Shown in pieces: positions 17,647 through 25,889 of a DNA stretch of 64,000 bases. Under the pieces are notes generated by a model. That model saw only the letters and a program-made list of their open reading frames with translations. It was not told where the DNA came from and did no database searches. The position numbers and the translations under genes are program-made. The stretch is from DASYTH01 sp035942955 (GTDB taxonomy: Bacteria; Actinomycetota; Actinomycetes; Mycobacteriales; Pseudonocardiaceae). Position 1 is the first letter of the stretch. Every line of letters starts with the position of its first letter. The stretch covers positions 1-64,000 of the forward strand of contig NZ_DASZCQ010000217.1 in assembly GCF_035942955.1 (NCBI RefSeq), given 5' to 3'.

Positions 17647-19104
17647 ATGTCCATGACCAGAAGAAGCATGCTCGGATTCCTCGGCGCCACCGGGTTGACC
17701 ACCATGGCCGCCCCGGCCGCGCTGGCCGTCCCACCGTCACCGCCCGCGCCTCCGCCGGACGGCGCCGGCGCGCCGGCGCCGGCGCCGCTTGCCGAGGTCA
17801 CCGCGCCGGTCGACTGGGCCGCCGTGGCCGCCGATGTGCGCAACGAGACCCGGTTCGCCTGGCGCAACTACGTGGCAAGGGCGTTCGGCCACGACCAGAT
17901 CAAGCCGGTGTCCGGCGGCTTCGAGGAGTTCTTCGTGCCGGGCCGCCCGATGGGCCTGACCATCGTGGAGGCGCTCGACACGCTGTGGCTGATGGAGCTC
18001 GACGCCGAGCTGGAGCAGGGCCTGGCCTGGGTCCGCAACAACCTGTCGTTCGACGTCGACGCGCCGTTCCAGGTGTTCGAGACCAACATCAGGATGCTCG
18101 GCGGGCTGCTGTCGGCCTTCCACTGCGTCGGCGAGCGGCGCCTGCTCGACCTCGCGGTCGACCTCGGCGACCGCCTGCTCGTGGCGTTCACCAAGTCGCC
18201 GACCGGCATCCCGTACCGCTTCGTCAACCTGCGCACCGGCGCGGTCAGCAACCCGGAGACCAACCTGGCCGAGACCGGCACCTACATCACCGAGTTCGGG
18301 TTCCTCTCCCGGCTGACCGGCGACCGCCGCTACTACGACGCCGCCAAGCGCGCGTTCCAGGTCACCGTCGAGCGCCGGACCCGGCTGGACCTGCTCCCGT
18401 TCGCCATCCACGCCGAGACCGGGGCGTTCCTCAACCGCACGGCGACCATCGGGCCGCCGGCCGACTCGTTCTACGAGTACCTGTTCGACGGCTGGAAGCT
18501 GTTCGGCGACGCCGAGCTCAAGTCCTGGTACGACCTGCTGACCGCGGCGATCGTGCGGCGGCAGGCCGAGATCGTCGACGGCCGCCTGTGGTTCGCCCAG
18601 GTCGACGCGTTCAACGGCCGGGTGGTCAACCGCGGCCAGAGCGAGCTGGCGTCGTTCTACGCCGGCCTGCTGGGCGAGTCCGGCGACCTGCGCCGCGGCC
18701 GCGCCTACCACGACTCGTGGAACGCCGTGCAGAACCGGTACGGCGTGCTCCCCGAGGGCATCGACTACACGACGCTGGCCGCCACCAGCCGCGGCAACCA
18801 GCTCCGCCCCGAGTTCGCCGACTCCGCGTTCGCGCTGTGGCTGGCCACCCGCGACGAGCTGTTCCGCCACCGCGCCCTGACCCACTACCGGCAGATGAAG
18901 CTCACCTCGCGGGCCCGCTTCGGCTACACCATCCTCACCGACGTCACCACCACCCCCAAGACCCAGGGCGACTTCTGCCCCGGCTACTGGTGGTCCGAGC
19001 AGCTCAAGTACTACTGGCTCATCTTCGGCAACGCCCGCCGCTTCGACTACGCCGACAACTATCTGTCCACCGAGGGCAACATGTTCCGGGGCGCTCGACG
19101 GTGA
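17647..19104 (+). CDS. Tat-exported glycoside hydrolase family 47 alpha-mannosidase
   Basis: A 485-residue protein. The twin-arginine signal (MTRRSMLGFLGATGL) runs to an AxA-like site near residue 30 and a Pro/Ala-rich linker follows. The rest reads as GH47: VEALDTLWLMELD, FQVFETNIRMLGGLLSAFH, TNLAETGTYITEFGFLSRL, DSFYEYLFDGWKLFGD, RPEFADSAFALWLATRD and a terminal YLSTEG matching the Ca-binding Thr motif (xTEA). GH47 enzymes are inverting alpha-1,2-mannosidases, well known in eukaryotes and uncommon in bacteria. GGAG lies 6 nt before ATG 17647. Confidence 0.85.
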   Translation: MSMTRRSMLGFLGATGLTTMAAPAALAVPPSPPAPPPDGAGAPAPAPLAEVTAPVDWAAVAADVRNETRFAWRNYVARAFGHDQIKPVSGGFEEFFVPGRPMGLTIVEALDTLWLMELDAELEQGLAWVRNNLSFDVDAPFQVFETNIRMLGGLLSAFHCVGERRLLDLAVDLGDRLLVAFTKSPTGIPYRFVNLRTGAVSNPETNLAETGTYITEFGFLSRLTGDRRYYDAAKRAFQVTVERRTRLDLLPFAIHAETGAFLNRTATIGPPADSFYEYLFDGWKLFGDAELKSWYDLLTAAIVRRQAEIVDGRLWFAQVDAFNGRVVNRGQSELASFYAGLLGESGDLRRGRAYHDSWNAVQNRYGVLPEGIDYTTLAATSRGNQLRPEFADSAFALWLATRDELFRHRALTHYRQMKLTSRARFGYTILTDVTTTPKTQGDFCPGYWWSEQLKYYWLIFGNARRFDYADNYLSTEGNMFRGARR

Positions 19105-19124
19105 ACTGCTGCTAGGTTGCGCCG

Positions 19125-20039
19125 GTGAGCTACTCAGGGGGAGCGGCCGTCGTGGCCGAGGACGTGCGTAAGTCGTACGGGGATGTCCGGGCCGTCGACG
19201 GCGTGTCGTTCGCCGTGTCCGAAGGGGAGTTCTTCGGGATCCTCGGGCCGAACGGGGCGGGGAAGACGACGATCCTGGAGATCGTCGAGGGGTTGCGCGA
19301 GCCGGACTCGGGATCGGTGCGGTTGCTCGGCGAGTCGCCGTGGCCGCGCAAGCTTTCGCTGCTGCCCAGGATCGGGGTGCAGCTGCAGGCGTCGTCGTTC
19401 TTCGAGAAGCTGACCGCGCGCGAGCAGTTGGAGACGTTCGGCTCGCTGTACGGGGTCGGCGCGGCGACCGCGCACGAGATGCTCGAGCTGGTCGGGCTGG
19501 CCGACAAGGCGGACACACGGGAGGACCGGCTGTCCGGCGGGCAGCGGCAGCGGCTGTCGATCGCCTGCGCGCTGGTGCACGACCCGGACGTGGTGTTCCT
19601 CGACGAGCCGACGGCGGCGCTGGATCCGCAGGCCCGGCGGAACCTGTGGGACGTGTTGCGGGCCATTCAACAGCGCGGCAAGACGATCGTGTACACCACG
19701 CACTACCTGGACGAAGCGGAGATTCTCTGCGACCGGGTGGCGATCATGGATCACGGCCGGATCCTCGCGCTGGACGCGCCGGCCACGCTGGTGCGCGGGC
19801 TGGAGGCGCCGACGAGGGTGCTGCTGGAGCGGGGCGCGCTGCCGCCGGACACCGCCAGGGAGCTGCCCGGCGCGGACGAGGTGGTCACCGACGAGGTGTC
19901 GCTGACGATCTCCACCCGCGAGCCGGGCAAGGTGCTGTCCGCGCTGGCCGAGCTGGGCAGCCTGGACGGCCTGCAGGTGCGCACCGCCACCCTCGAGGAC
20001 GTCTTCCTGCAGCTGACCGGACGGGAGTACCGGGCATGA
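19125..20039 (+). CDS. ABC exporter ATP-binding protein, drug-resistance type
   Basis: A 304-residue ATPase with Walker A GPNGAGKTT, Q-loop GVQLQASSF, signature LSGGQRQRLSIACAL, Walker B VVFLDEPTAALDP and switch THYLDEAE, plus the C-terminal extension of the DrrA/CcmA-like exporters. TAGGTT (19113-19118) ends 6 nt before GTG 19125, a likely leaderless start 20 bp after the GH47 stop. The stop overlaps the permease start (ATGA). Confidence 0.9.
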   Translation: MSYSGGAAVVAEDVRKSYGDVRAVDGVSFAVSEGEFFGILGPNGAGKTTILEIVEGLREPDSGSVRLLGESPWPRKLSLLPRIGVQLQASSFFEKLTAREQLETFGSLYGVGAATAHEMLELVGLADKADTREDRLSGGQRQRLSIACALVHDPDVVFLDEPTAALDPQARRNLWDVLRAIQQRGKTIVYTTHYLDEAEILCDRVAIMDHGRILALDAPATLVRGLEAPTRVLLERGALPPDTARELPGADEVVTDEVSLTISTREPGKVLSALAELGSLDGLQVRTATLEDVFLQLTGREYRA

Positions 20040-21082
20040 CCGCGTTCAAGAGCCTGTCGGTGGCCATGCTCAAGGGGTTCTACCGGGACAAGGTCACGCT
20101 GTTCTTCACGTTTCTGTTCCCGTTGATGTTCCTCGTGGTGTTCGGGCTGATCTTCCGGGACGCCGGCAGCGAGCCGATCAAGATCGCCGCGGTCGGCGAC
20201 GGCGTGGTGCTCACCACGCTCGAGCAGACCGGCGCGGTCGAGCTGGAGCGCCTCGCCGACCTGGACACGGCCGTGCGGAAGGTGCGCGACGGTGACCTGC
20301 CCGCGATGGTCGCCGAGCAGGGCAACACGATCACCCTGCGGTTCGCGGCGAGCGACCAGACCGCGGCGGGCACCGTGCGCGGGATCGTGGAGGGTGTCGT
20401 CGGCCGCATCAACCAGGCCGCGACCGGGCAGCCGCCGCGCTTCGACGTGCAGGCCGCGCAGGTGGAGGACTCCTCGCTCGAGCCGATCCAGTTCATCACG
20501 CCGGGGATCATGTCCTGGGGCGTCGCCGTCACCGCGGTGTTCGGCGCGGCGCTGACCCTGGTGAGCTGGCGCCGCAAGCAGGTGCTGCGGCGGATCCGGC
20601 TGGCGCCGGTGGCCGTCGGGTCGGTGCTCAGCGCCCGGATCGTGGTGACGATCGGGGTGGCCATCCTGCAGGCCCTGATCTTCATCGGGATCGGCCTGCT
20701 CCCCCTCTTCGGGCTGAAGCTGACCGGCACCTGGTGGCTGGCGATCCCGGTGTTCCTGCTGGGCATCCTGGCGTTCTTCGCGATCGGCATGCTGGTCGGC
20801 GCGTTCGCCAAGACCGAGGAGGCGGCCACCGCGGCGGCCAACATCGTGGTGCTGCCGATGGCGTTCCTTTCCGGCACGTTCTTCCCGATCGACGCGGCGC
20901 CCGCGTGGCTGCAGAACGTGTCGAAGGTGTTCCCGCTGCGGCACATGAACGACGGGATCATGGACTTCCTGGTGCGCGGCAAGGCGGCCGGCGCGCTGCT
21001 GGTGCCCTGCCTGGTCCTGGTCGGCTTCACGCTGGTGCTCGGTGTGATCGCGGCCAGGGTGTTCCAGTGGGACGACAAGTAG
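20036..21082 (+). CDS. ABC-2 type exporter permease
   Basis: A 348-residue protein. One N-terminal membrane segment (LFFTFLFPLMFLVVFGLIF), a large extracytoplasmic domain (about 45-155), then five C-terminal segments including the VLPMAFLSGTFFPIDAAPAWLQ motif of ABC2 permeases. It forms an exporter with the overlapping ATPase. Substrate (lipid, antibiotic or ion) not inferable. Confidence 0.88.
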   Translation: MTAFKSLSVAMLKGFYRDKVTLFFTFLFPLMFLVVFGLIFRDAGSEPIKIAAVGDGVVLTTLEQTGAVELERLADLDTAVRKVRDGDLPAMVAEQGNTITLRFAASDQTAAGTVRGIVEGVVGRINQAATGQPPRFDVQAAQVEDSSLEPIQFITPGIMSWGVAVTAVFGAALTLVSWRRKQVLRRIRLAPVAVGSVLSARIVVTIGVAILQALIFIGIGLLPLFGLKLTGTWWLAIPVFLLGILAFFAIGMLVGAFAKTEEAATAAANIVVLPMAFLSGTFFPIDAAPAWLQNVSKVFPLRHMNDGIMDFLVRGKAAGALLVPCLVLVGFTLVLGVIAARVFQWDDK

Positions 21083-22285
21083 CTAGTCGCTCGGGAGATA
21101 CGCGCGCAGACGGGCAAGCTCCTGGTATTCGGGATTGTTTTCCTCGTGGGCGTCGAGGATTCGTTTCACGTAGGCGCGGAAACTTGGCTTGTGCCACGCG
21201 ACGGCGAGGTCCTCGCGCAGCGACTTCGCCGTTTCTTCGTCCGGCGTGGCGCCGGCGTCGATCAGACCGGCACGCGCCCTTGCCCGGGTGAACTCGAACC
21301 AGTCGTAGCGGGTCGGCGCGCCGCGCAGCTCGACCGCCTTGTCCGATGCGGCGAGTGCCGCGGAGTAATCCCCGATGTCGGCGAGCGCGGCGGCGAGCTC
21401 GGCCTGGTACACGTACCGGTCGGGAGCCACCTCGACCAACGCCTGGAATACCGGAATGGTTCTGCGGATGGTGGGCTGATCGGTCAACGCCGACCGCCGT
21501 GCTCGTTTGGCGGTCTGGAAGGCTTGGTCACGCTGCGCCGAGTCGGCATTGTCCAGCAGCTCTTTCAACGACGCGTGCTCGGGCTCGGGTGCCCGTGGAT
21601 CGAGCTGGTCGTCGAGCACGGCGAACAGCTCGCGCAGGGTCTCCTGGTCCTGCTGGACCTGCTGCACTTCCGCCCTGACCGGTTCCACCGCGCGCCGCAC
21701 CTCGTGCCGGACGAACGAGGTGAACCCCGGAGCGAACACGGTGAACAGCTTGAACAACCAGGTCCGGGTGCCGATATAGCCGATCATGAACCCGCCCACG
21801 CTCGGCAGCACGAGCAGCGAGCCCGCGATGACCTTGGCCTCGGGGGCGGGTTCGAACGCGGTGGACACATTGCCGATCAATTTGCCCACCGCGGAACCGA
21901 TGGTGCCGAGTTGGACGAGACCGACGCCGACCAGGATTTTGGTCAACCAGTCGGAGATCTGCTCCAGATTCGTGTTCGGGCTCACCGGCTCCGAGTCCGT
22001 ATCCGCGGGATCCCGGTTGGCCTGCAGGCTCCTGGGAATTCCGAACAGAAAGCCGAGCAGACCGCCGCTCACCATTGCCGCCATTGCGACGAGCATGGCG
22101 ACGCCGAACGCGGCGGTTGCTCGAATAGTGATGGTGAGTACGGCGAGGATGACCAGCAGGGCGACGAAACCGATGAGGAACACCGCTTGGTGCAGCAGCG
22201 AGCGTGTCCGTTCCTCGTCGATATCCACCGAGCGATCCCGGCCCGCTTGGTTGCTACCCAAGGCTGCCTCCAGGGACTTTCTCAC
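21083..22285 (-). CDS. four-TM membrane protein with cytoplasmic helical domain
   Basis: A 400-residue protein with membrane segments near 33-54, 58-82, 116-137 and 152-173. The loop between the second and third carries GFLFGIPRSLQ and NTNLEQISDWLTKILVGVG. I recall this signature from uncharacterised bacterial membrane proteins, some fused to pYEATS domains, but I see no YEATS fold here. Residues about 190-400 are soluble, with helical, TPR-like YQAELAAALADIGDYSAALAAS. It abuts the exporter permease stop with no gap. Function unknown. Confidence 0.65.
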   Translation of the reverse strand: MRKSLEAALGSNQAGRDRSVDIDEERTRSLLHQAVFLIGFVALLVILAVLTITIRATAAFGVAMLVAMAAMVSGGLLGFLFGIPRSLQANRDPADTDSEPVSPNTNLEQISDWLTKILVGVGLVQLGTIGSAVGKLIGNVSTAFEPAPEAKVIAGSLLVLPSVGGFMIGYIGTRTWLFKLFTVFAPGFTSFVRHEVRRAVEPVRAEVQQVQQDQETLRELFAVLDDQLDPRAPEPEHASLKELLDNADSAQRDQAFQTAKRARRSALTDQPTIRRTIPVFQALVEVAPDRYVYQAELAAALADIGDYSAALAASDKAVELRGAPTRYDWFEFTRARARAGLIDAGATPDEETAKSLREDLAVAWHKPSFRAYVKRILDAHEENNPEYQELARLRAYLPSD

Positions 22286-22347
22286 CTAGAGTGCGCTGCC
22301 GATAACTGCGGGTCAACGGTCATCATCCGGTTGGCCGAACGTGACTG

Positions 22348-22851
22348 TCAGCCGATGAAGTCCCCGGTTGCCTTGCGCACCTTGGCAAGCAGCGCGGTGA
22401 GCTGCTCGGTCTCCCGCTCGGTCAGGCCGCGCAGGCCGAAGTCGACCGCGGTGACCGCCTCGGTGGCCTGCGCCCGGCGCTCCCGGCCGGACTCGGTGAT
22501 CTCGGCCAGCGTGGTGCGCCGGTCCGTCGGGTGCGGGATGCGCTTGACCAGGCCGTCGGCCTCCAGGCGATCCACGATGTTGGTGACGCTGGTCGGGTGC
22601 AGTTGCAGGCGCTCGCCCATCACCCGCATCGGCAGGCTGCCCCGCTTGGCGAAGGTGAGCAGCACGAGCGCCTCGTAGCGGGCGAAGGTCAGCCCGTACG
22701 GCCGCAGCGCACCGTCCACCGCGGACTGCAGGATCTGCTGCACCCGCATGATGCTGGTCACGGCGGCCATCGTGCCGGACGGGCCGATCCGCTCCGCCCA
22801 CAGCTCGGCCGCGCGGACGATCGGGTCGAACGGCAGCGGTCGAGATCTCAT
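22348..22851 (-). CDS. MarR-family transcriptional regulator
   Basis: A 167-residue winged-helix regulator: RYEALVLLTFAKRGSLPMRVMGERLQLHPTSVTNIVDRLEADGLV is the MarR recognition region, with wing HPTDRRTTLAEIT. TAGCTT (22860-22865) ends 8 nt before ATG 22851, and a small TACC-AGTG-GGTA palindrome (22864-22875) overlaps it. Divergent from the thiamine-binding gene 41 bp away, which it may control. Confidence 0.85.
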   Translation of the reverse strand: MRSRPLPFDPIVRAAELWAERIGPSGTMAAVTSIMRVQQILQSAVDGALRPYGLTFARYEALVLLTFAKRGSLPMRVMGERLQLHPTSVTNIVDRLEADGLVKRIPHPTDRRTTLAEITESGRERRAQATEAVTAVDFGLRGLTERETEQLTALLAKVRKATGDFIG

Positions 22852-22892
22852 GGGGCTTGAAGCTACCAGTGGGTATCCGGAAGGGTGCGTCC

Positions 22893-23192
22893 ATGCTCAT
22901 CGCGTTCAGTGTCAGCCCGCTCGGCGGCGAGTCCGACAGCGTCGGCAAGGCGGTCGCGGACGCCGTCCGGGTGGTCCGCGAGTCCGGTCTGCCCAACGAG
23001 ACCTCGGCGATGTTCACCACGGTGGAGGGCGAGGACTGGGATGAGCTCATGGCGGTGGTGAAGCGCGCCGTCGACGCGGTCGCCGCGCATGCCCCGCGGG
23101 TCAGCCTGGTGCTCAAGGCGGACATCCGCCCCGGCTACCGCGGGCAGCTGAAGGCCAAGGTGGACCGGGTCGAGGAGCACCTCGCGACATGA
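22893..23192 (+). CDS. MTH1187/YkoF-type thiamine-binding protein
   Basis: A 99-residue protein with the DUF77 pattern: MLIAFSVSPLGGESDSVGKAVADAV start, then ETSAMFTTVEGEDWDELMAVV, ending RVSLVLKADIRPG. Members form small ferredoxin-like oligomers that can bind thiamine or its precursors. GGAAGGG precedes ATG 22893. The stop overlaps the next start by four bases (ATGA). Confidence 0.82.
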   Translation: MLIAFSVSPLGGESDSVGKAVADAVRVVRESGLPNETSAMFTTVEGEDWDELMAVVKRAVDAVAAHAPRVSLVLKADIRPGYRGQLKAKVDRVEEHLAT

Positions 23193-24082
23193 CGATCGAC
23201 CCGCGGGCGATGTGGATCAGGTTCGAGACCTACCACGACGTCACCTACTTCACCCCGGAGTCGCGGGCGGCCACCGACGCGCTCGGCTGCAAGGGCGGGT
23301 GGATGGGCTACTTCGGCATGCGGGCCGCCCCGCTCGGGGCGGCATCCCCGGAGCTGATCACCGCGGTGTTCTACAACTTCCACCCGGACCGGGTGGCAAG
23401 GGCGATCCCCGACGCCTGGGAGATCGCCTCGCCGGAGGACTTCCTGCGCACCCGACTGTCCGGAGTGGACGGTGCGCTGCGCCGGATGCTGCCGCCCGAG
23501 GTGCTCGAGGGCGAACAGCTGGCCGAGGCGGCGGCCCTGCTGCGCACCGCCGCGGAGCACGCGCCGATCGCCGGCCGCCCGCTGGCCGCCGCCAACGCCG
23601 CGCTGGAGTGGCCGGCCGAGCCGCACCTGGCGCTGTGGCACGCCACCACCCGGCTGCGCGAGTCCCGCGGCGACGGGCACGTGGCGGCGCTGGTCGCCGC
23701 CGGCCTCGACCCGTGCGAGACGCTGGTGATGTTCGGCGCCGACCGCGGGCTGGACGCCGGCTACCTGCAGGTCGCCCGCGGCTGGTCGGCGCGGGAGTGG
23801 GAGCGGGCGCAGGCCCGGCTGGTCGACCGGGGACTGCTGACCGAAGGCGGCGAGCCGACCGCCGAGGGCGCGGCGCTGCGCGCCTGGGTCGAGGAGCGGA
23901 CCGACGCCGGGGCCGCCGTCCCGTGGCTGGCCATCGGCCGGGAGGCGACCGAGCGGGTCGCCGAGCTGCTCACCCCGATCGCCCTGCGCATCGCCGAGCG
24001 CAACGAGGCCATGGCCGTCAACCCGCTTGGCCTGTCGCCCGTGGCCGAGCTGTCCGGGCTGATGGCCGAGAGGGCAGGCTGA
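23189..24082 (+). CDS. SCO6745/SalK-like protein
   Basis: A 297-residue protein of the actinobacterial SCO6745 group (helix-turn-helix-like SalK): WIRFETYHDVTYFTPESRAATDALGCKGGWMGYFGMRAAPLG, then LITAVFYNFHPDRVARAIP, and a C-terminal winged-helix-like GYLQVARGWSAREWERAQARLVDRGLL. Biochemical function unknown. Translationally coupled to the preceding gene. Confidence 0.75.
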   Translation: MTIDPRAMWIRFETYHDVTYFTPESRAATDALGCKGGWMGYFGMRAAPLGAASPELITAVFYNFHPDRVARAIPDAWEIASPEDFLRTRLSGVDGALRRMLPPEVLEGEQLAEAAALLRTAAEHAPIAGRPLAAANAALEWPAEPHLALWHATTRLRESRGDGHVAALVAAGLDPCETLVMFGADRGLDAGYLQVARGWSAREWERAQARLVDRGLLTEGGEPTAEGAALRAWVEERTDAGAAVPWLAIGREATERVAELLTPIALRIAERNEAMAVNPLGLSPVAELSGLMAERAG

Positions 24083-24147
24083 GCTGCCCGATCTGCCACA
24101 CGGCCGTCGATGGCCGAGATCGGCCACGGTCGGCCACGGTGATCGGC

Positions 24148-24288
24148 ATGGAAGCGACATCCGAGACCGAGTCCGGCGACGACTGGCTCGCCGGCAGCAT
24201 GATCGAGTTCGGCGGAGAGATCAGCGAGCGCGTCGACCTGCCGCTCGAGGGCATCGAGTTCGGCGCCGACGACGTGAACGTGGCGTAG
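24148..24288 (+). CDS. small acidic protein
   Basis: A 46-residue, strongly acidic protein (starts MEATSETESGDDWLAGSM, ends ADDVNVA) with codon use like the surrounding genes. It stops 13 bp before the next gene, which has its own Shine-Dalgarno. No family recognised. The upstream bases hold an imperfect direct repeat (CGGCCACGGT twice, 24121-24140). The start is uncertain; GTG 24139 is in frame. Confidence 0.5.
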   Translation: MEATSETESGDDWLAGSMIEFGGEISERVDLPLEGIEFGADDVNVA

Positions 24289-24301
24289 GGGAGGCACGGC
24301 G

Positions 24302-24721
24302 ATGACACCACCCCGCGTGACGTTCAACGACGAGGAGATGACCCTCACCCTGACCGGGATCGGTGCCGGGTGGACGTTCGAGCAGCTCGGGGAGCTGCGC
24401 CTGTTCGACGAGGCCCAGGTCCAGTTCCCGTCGAACTGGGACGAGTTCCAGATCGGCGTCGCCACCCAGGTTGTGCAAAGCAACTGGCGGCTGCGCAGCA
24501 CGACGTTCCTCGAGCAGTCGCTGCAGGCCGGGATCAGCTACAGCCTGGCAGACGGCGGCAGCGGGCAGATGTCGGCCGACACCCAGCTCATCGAGCACCT
24601 GCTGCGCCGGCCGCTGATCAGCATGGACGGCATCTTCACGATCAAGCTCAACGGTGAGGCCAGCGCGCAGGGCTTCTCCGGCGACTTCTACATCGGGCTG
24701 GGGATCCGGGGTCAGTTCTGA
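24302..24721 (+). CDS. hypothetical protein, partner of small acidic gene
   Basis: A 139-residue protein I do not recognise. It is rich in alternating hydrophobic residues (RVTFNDEEMTLTLTGIGAG, FQIGVATQVVQSNWRLRSTTF, GIFTIKLNGEASA), suggesting beta structure, and ends GLGIRGQF. No signal peptide or membrane segment. GGGGAGG lies 7 nt before ATG 24302. Possibly a two-gene unit with the 46-residue protein. Confidence 0.6.
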   Translation: MTPPRVTFNDEEMTLTLTGIGAGWTFEQLGELRLFDEAQVQFPSNWDEFQIGVATQVVQSNWRLRSTTFLEQSLQAGISYSLADGGSGQMSADTQLIEHLLRRPLISMDGIFTIKLNGEASAQGFSGDFYIGLGIRGQF

Positions 24722-24767
24722 AGAAGGTCGCTGCGTGCCGCTCGGACTGGCGTGTCAGGATGGATAT

Positions 24768-25718
24768 GTGACACGGCCTGATCCACGTCAAACCGCGGCA
24801 CTGTCCGCTGCCCTGTCCGGAGCGGTCGATCTGTCCGCGCTCAAAGCCAGGGCCGAGGCCGCCGGCGCCCAGGCGAGTCGATCGGCTTCCGGGCAGGGCG
24901 CCGTGCAGCCCGGCAACTATGTCGTCGACGTCACCGAGGCCACCTTCCAGGCCGAGGTGATCGAGCGATCGCTGCAGGTCCCCGTGGTCGTCGACCTCTG
25001 GGCGGAGTGGTGTGGACCATGCAAGCAGCTCTCGCCCGTCCTCGAGAAGCTGGCCAACGCCGGGGGCGGGGCCTGGGTGCTGGCGCGGATCGACGTCGAC
25101 GCCAACCCCAGGATCGCGCAGCTGTTCGGGGTCCAGTCCATCCCGATGGTGGTGGCCATCGCCGGCGGCCAACCGGTCGAGGCGTTCGCCGGGGCCCGGC
25201 CGGAGCCGCAGATCCGGCAGTGGCTCGACGGCCTGCTCGACGCGCTGCGCGACCGGCTGCCCGGCATCCGCGCTGCCGAGAACGGCGCCATGTCCGAGCC
25301 CCCGCCCGAGGACCCGCGGTTCACCGCCGCCGAGAAGGCCTTCAAGGACGGCGACTTCACCAAGGCCGAAGCCGCCTACGAGCAGATCCTCGCCACCGAA
25401 CCCAACAACGAGCAGGCCAAGAGCGCCCTCGCCCTGGTCCGCTTCGTGGCCCGCGCATCGGCCACCGATCCGTCGGTCGTCGTGCGCGCCGACACCTCGC
25501 CCGACGATCTCGATGCGCAACTCGCCGCCGCCGACATCGAGCTGGCCGAGCAGCGCGTCGAGCAGGCCTTCGCCCGGCTGCTGGGCGCCGTACGGCGGAC
25601 CTCGGGCGAGGACCGGGACCGGGCCCGCACGCACCTGGTCGGGCTGTTCGAGCTGTTCTCCCCGGAGGACCCGCGGGTGGCCAAGGCCAGGCGGGAGCTG
25701 GCGAGCGCGCTGTTCTGA
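24768..25718 (+). CDS. thioredoxin-TPR protein, CnoX/YbbN-like
   Basis: A 316-residue cytosolic protein. After about 55 unstructured residues, a thioredoxin fold carries the intact redox motif WCGPC in VVDLWAEWCGPCKQL (about residue 85). Then come tetratricopeptide-like helices (AEKAFKDGDFTKAEAAYEQIL). This is the CnoX (YbbN) arrangement, a chaperone/redox factor for protein folding. Start at GTG 24768; the matching family start and an AGGA upstream support it. Upstream ATG-like codons belong to the previous gene's frame. Confidence 0.85.
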   Translation: MTRPDPRQTAALSAALSGAVDLSALKARAEAAGAQASRSASGQGAVQPGNYVVDVTEATFQAEVIERSLQVPVVVDLWAEWCGPCKQLSPVLEKLANAGGGAWVLARIDVDANPRIAQLFGVQSIPMVVAIAGGQPVEAFAGARPEPQIRQWLDGLLDALRDRLPGIRAAENGAMSEPPPEDPRFTAAEKAFKDGDFTKAEAAYEQILATEPNNEQAKSALALVRFVARASATDPSVVVRADTSPDDLDAQLAAADIELAEQRVEQAFARLLGAVRRTSGEDRDRARTHLVGLFELFSPEDPRVAKARRELASALF

Positions 25719-25728
25719 GGGCGGCGCC

Positions 25729-25757
25729 GGGGCCGGGGTGGGGCCCCAGGGTGGGGG
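25729..25757 (+). other. G-tract cluster in a convergent intergenic gap
   Basis: Runs of four or more G at 25729-25732, 25735-25738, 25740-25743 and 25753-25757 (plus GGG 25749-25751) fit a G-quadruplex pattern between the convergent thioredoxin-TPR and zinc-peptidase genes (25719-25889). GGGGCCCC at 25740-25747 is also a palindrome. No gene or clear terminator is visible in the gap. Confidence 0.35.
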
Positions 25758-25889
25758 CGTGATGCTTTGGCTGGGCGGCTGGGTGCCGTTGGCGGGTGGC
25801 GGTCCCAGGGGCGGCGGCTGCGGGGTGGGGCGCCGGGCTTTGGGTGGTGGTCGAGTTGAGTGGGCGGCCGCAGTTCCGATGGGTGCTGC

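Noticed and set aside
22864..22875. TACC-AGTG-GGTA as a MarR operator
   Set aside because: Arms of only four bases; too weak to list separately, noted under the MarR gene.
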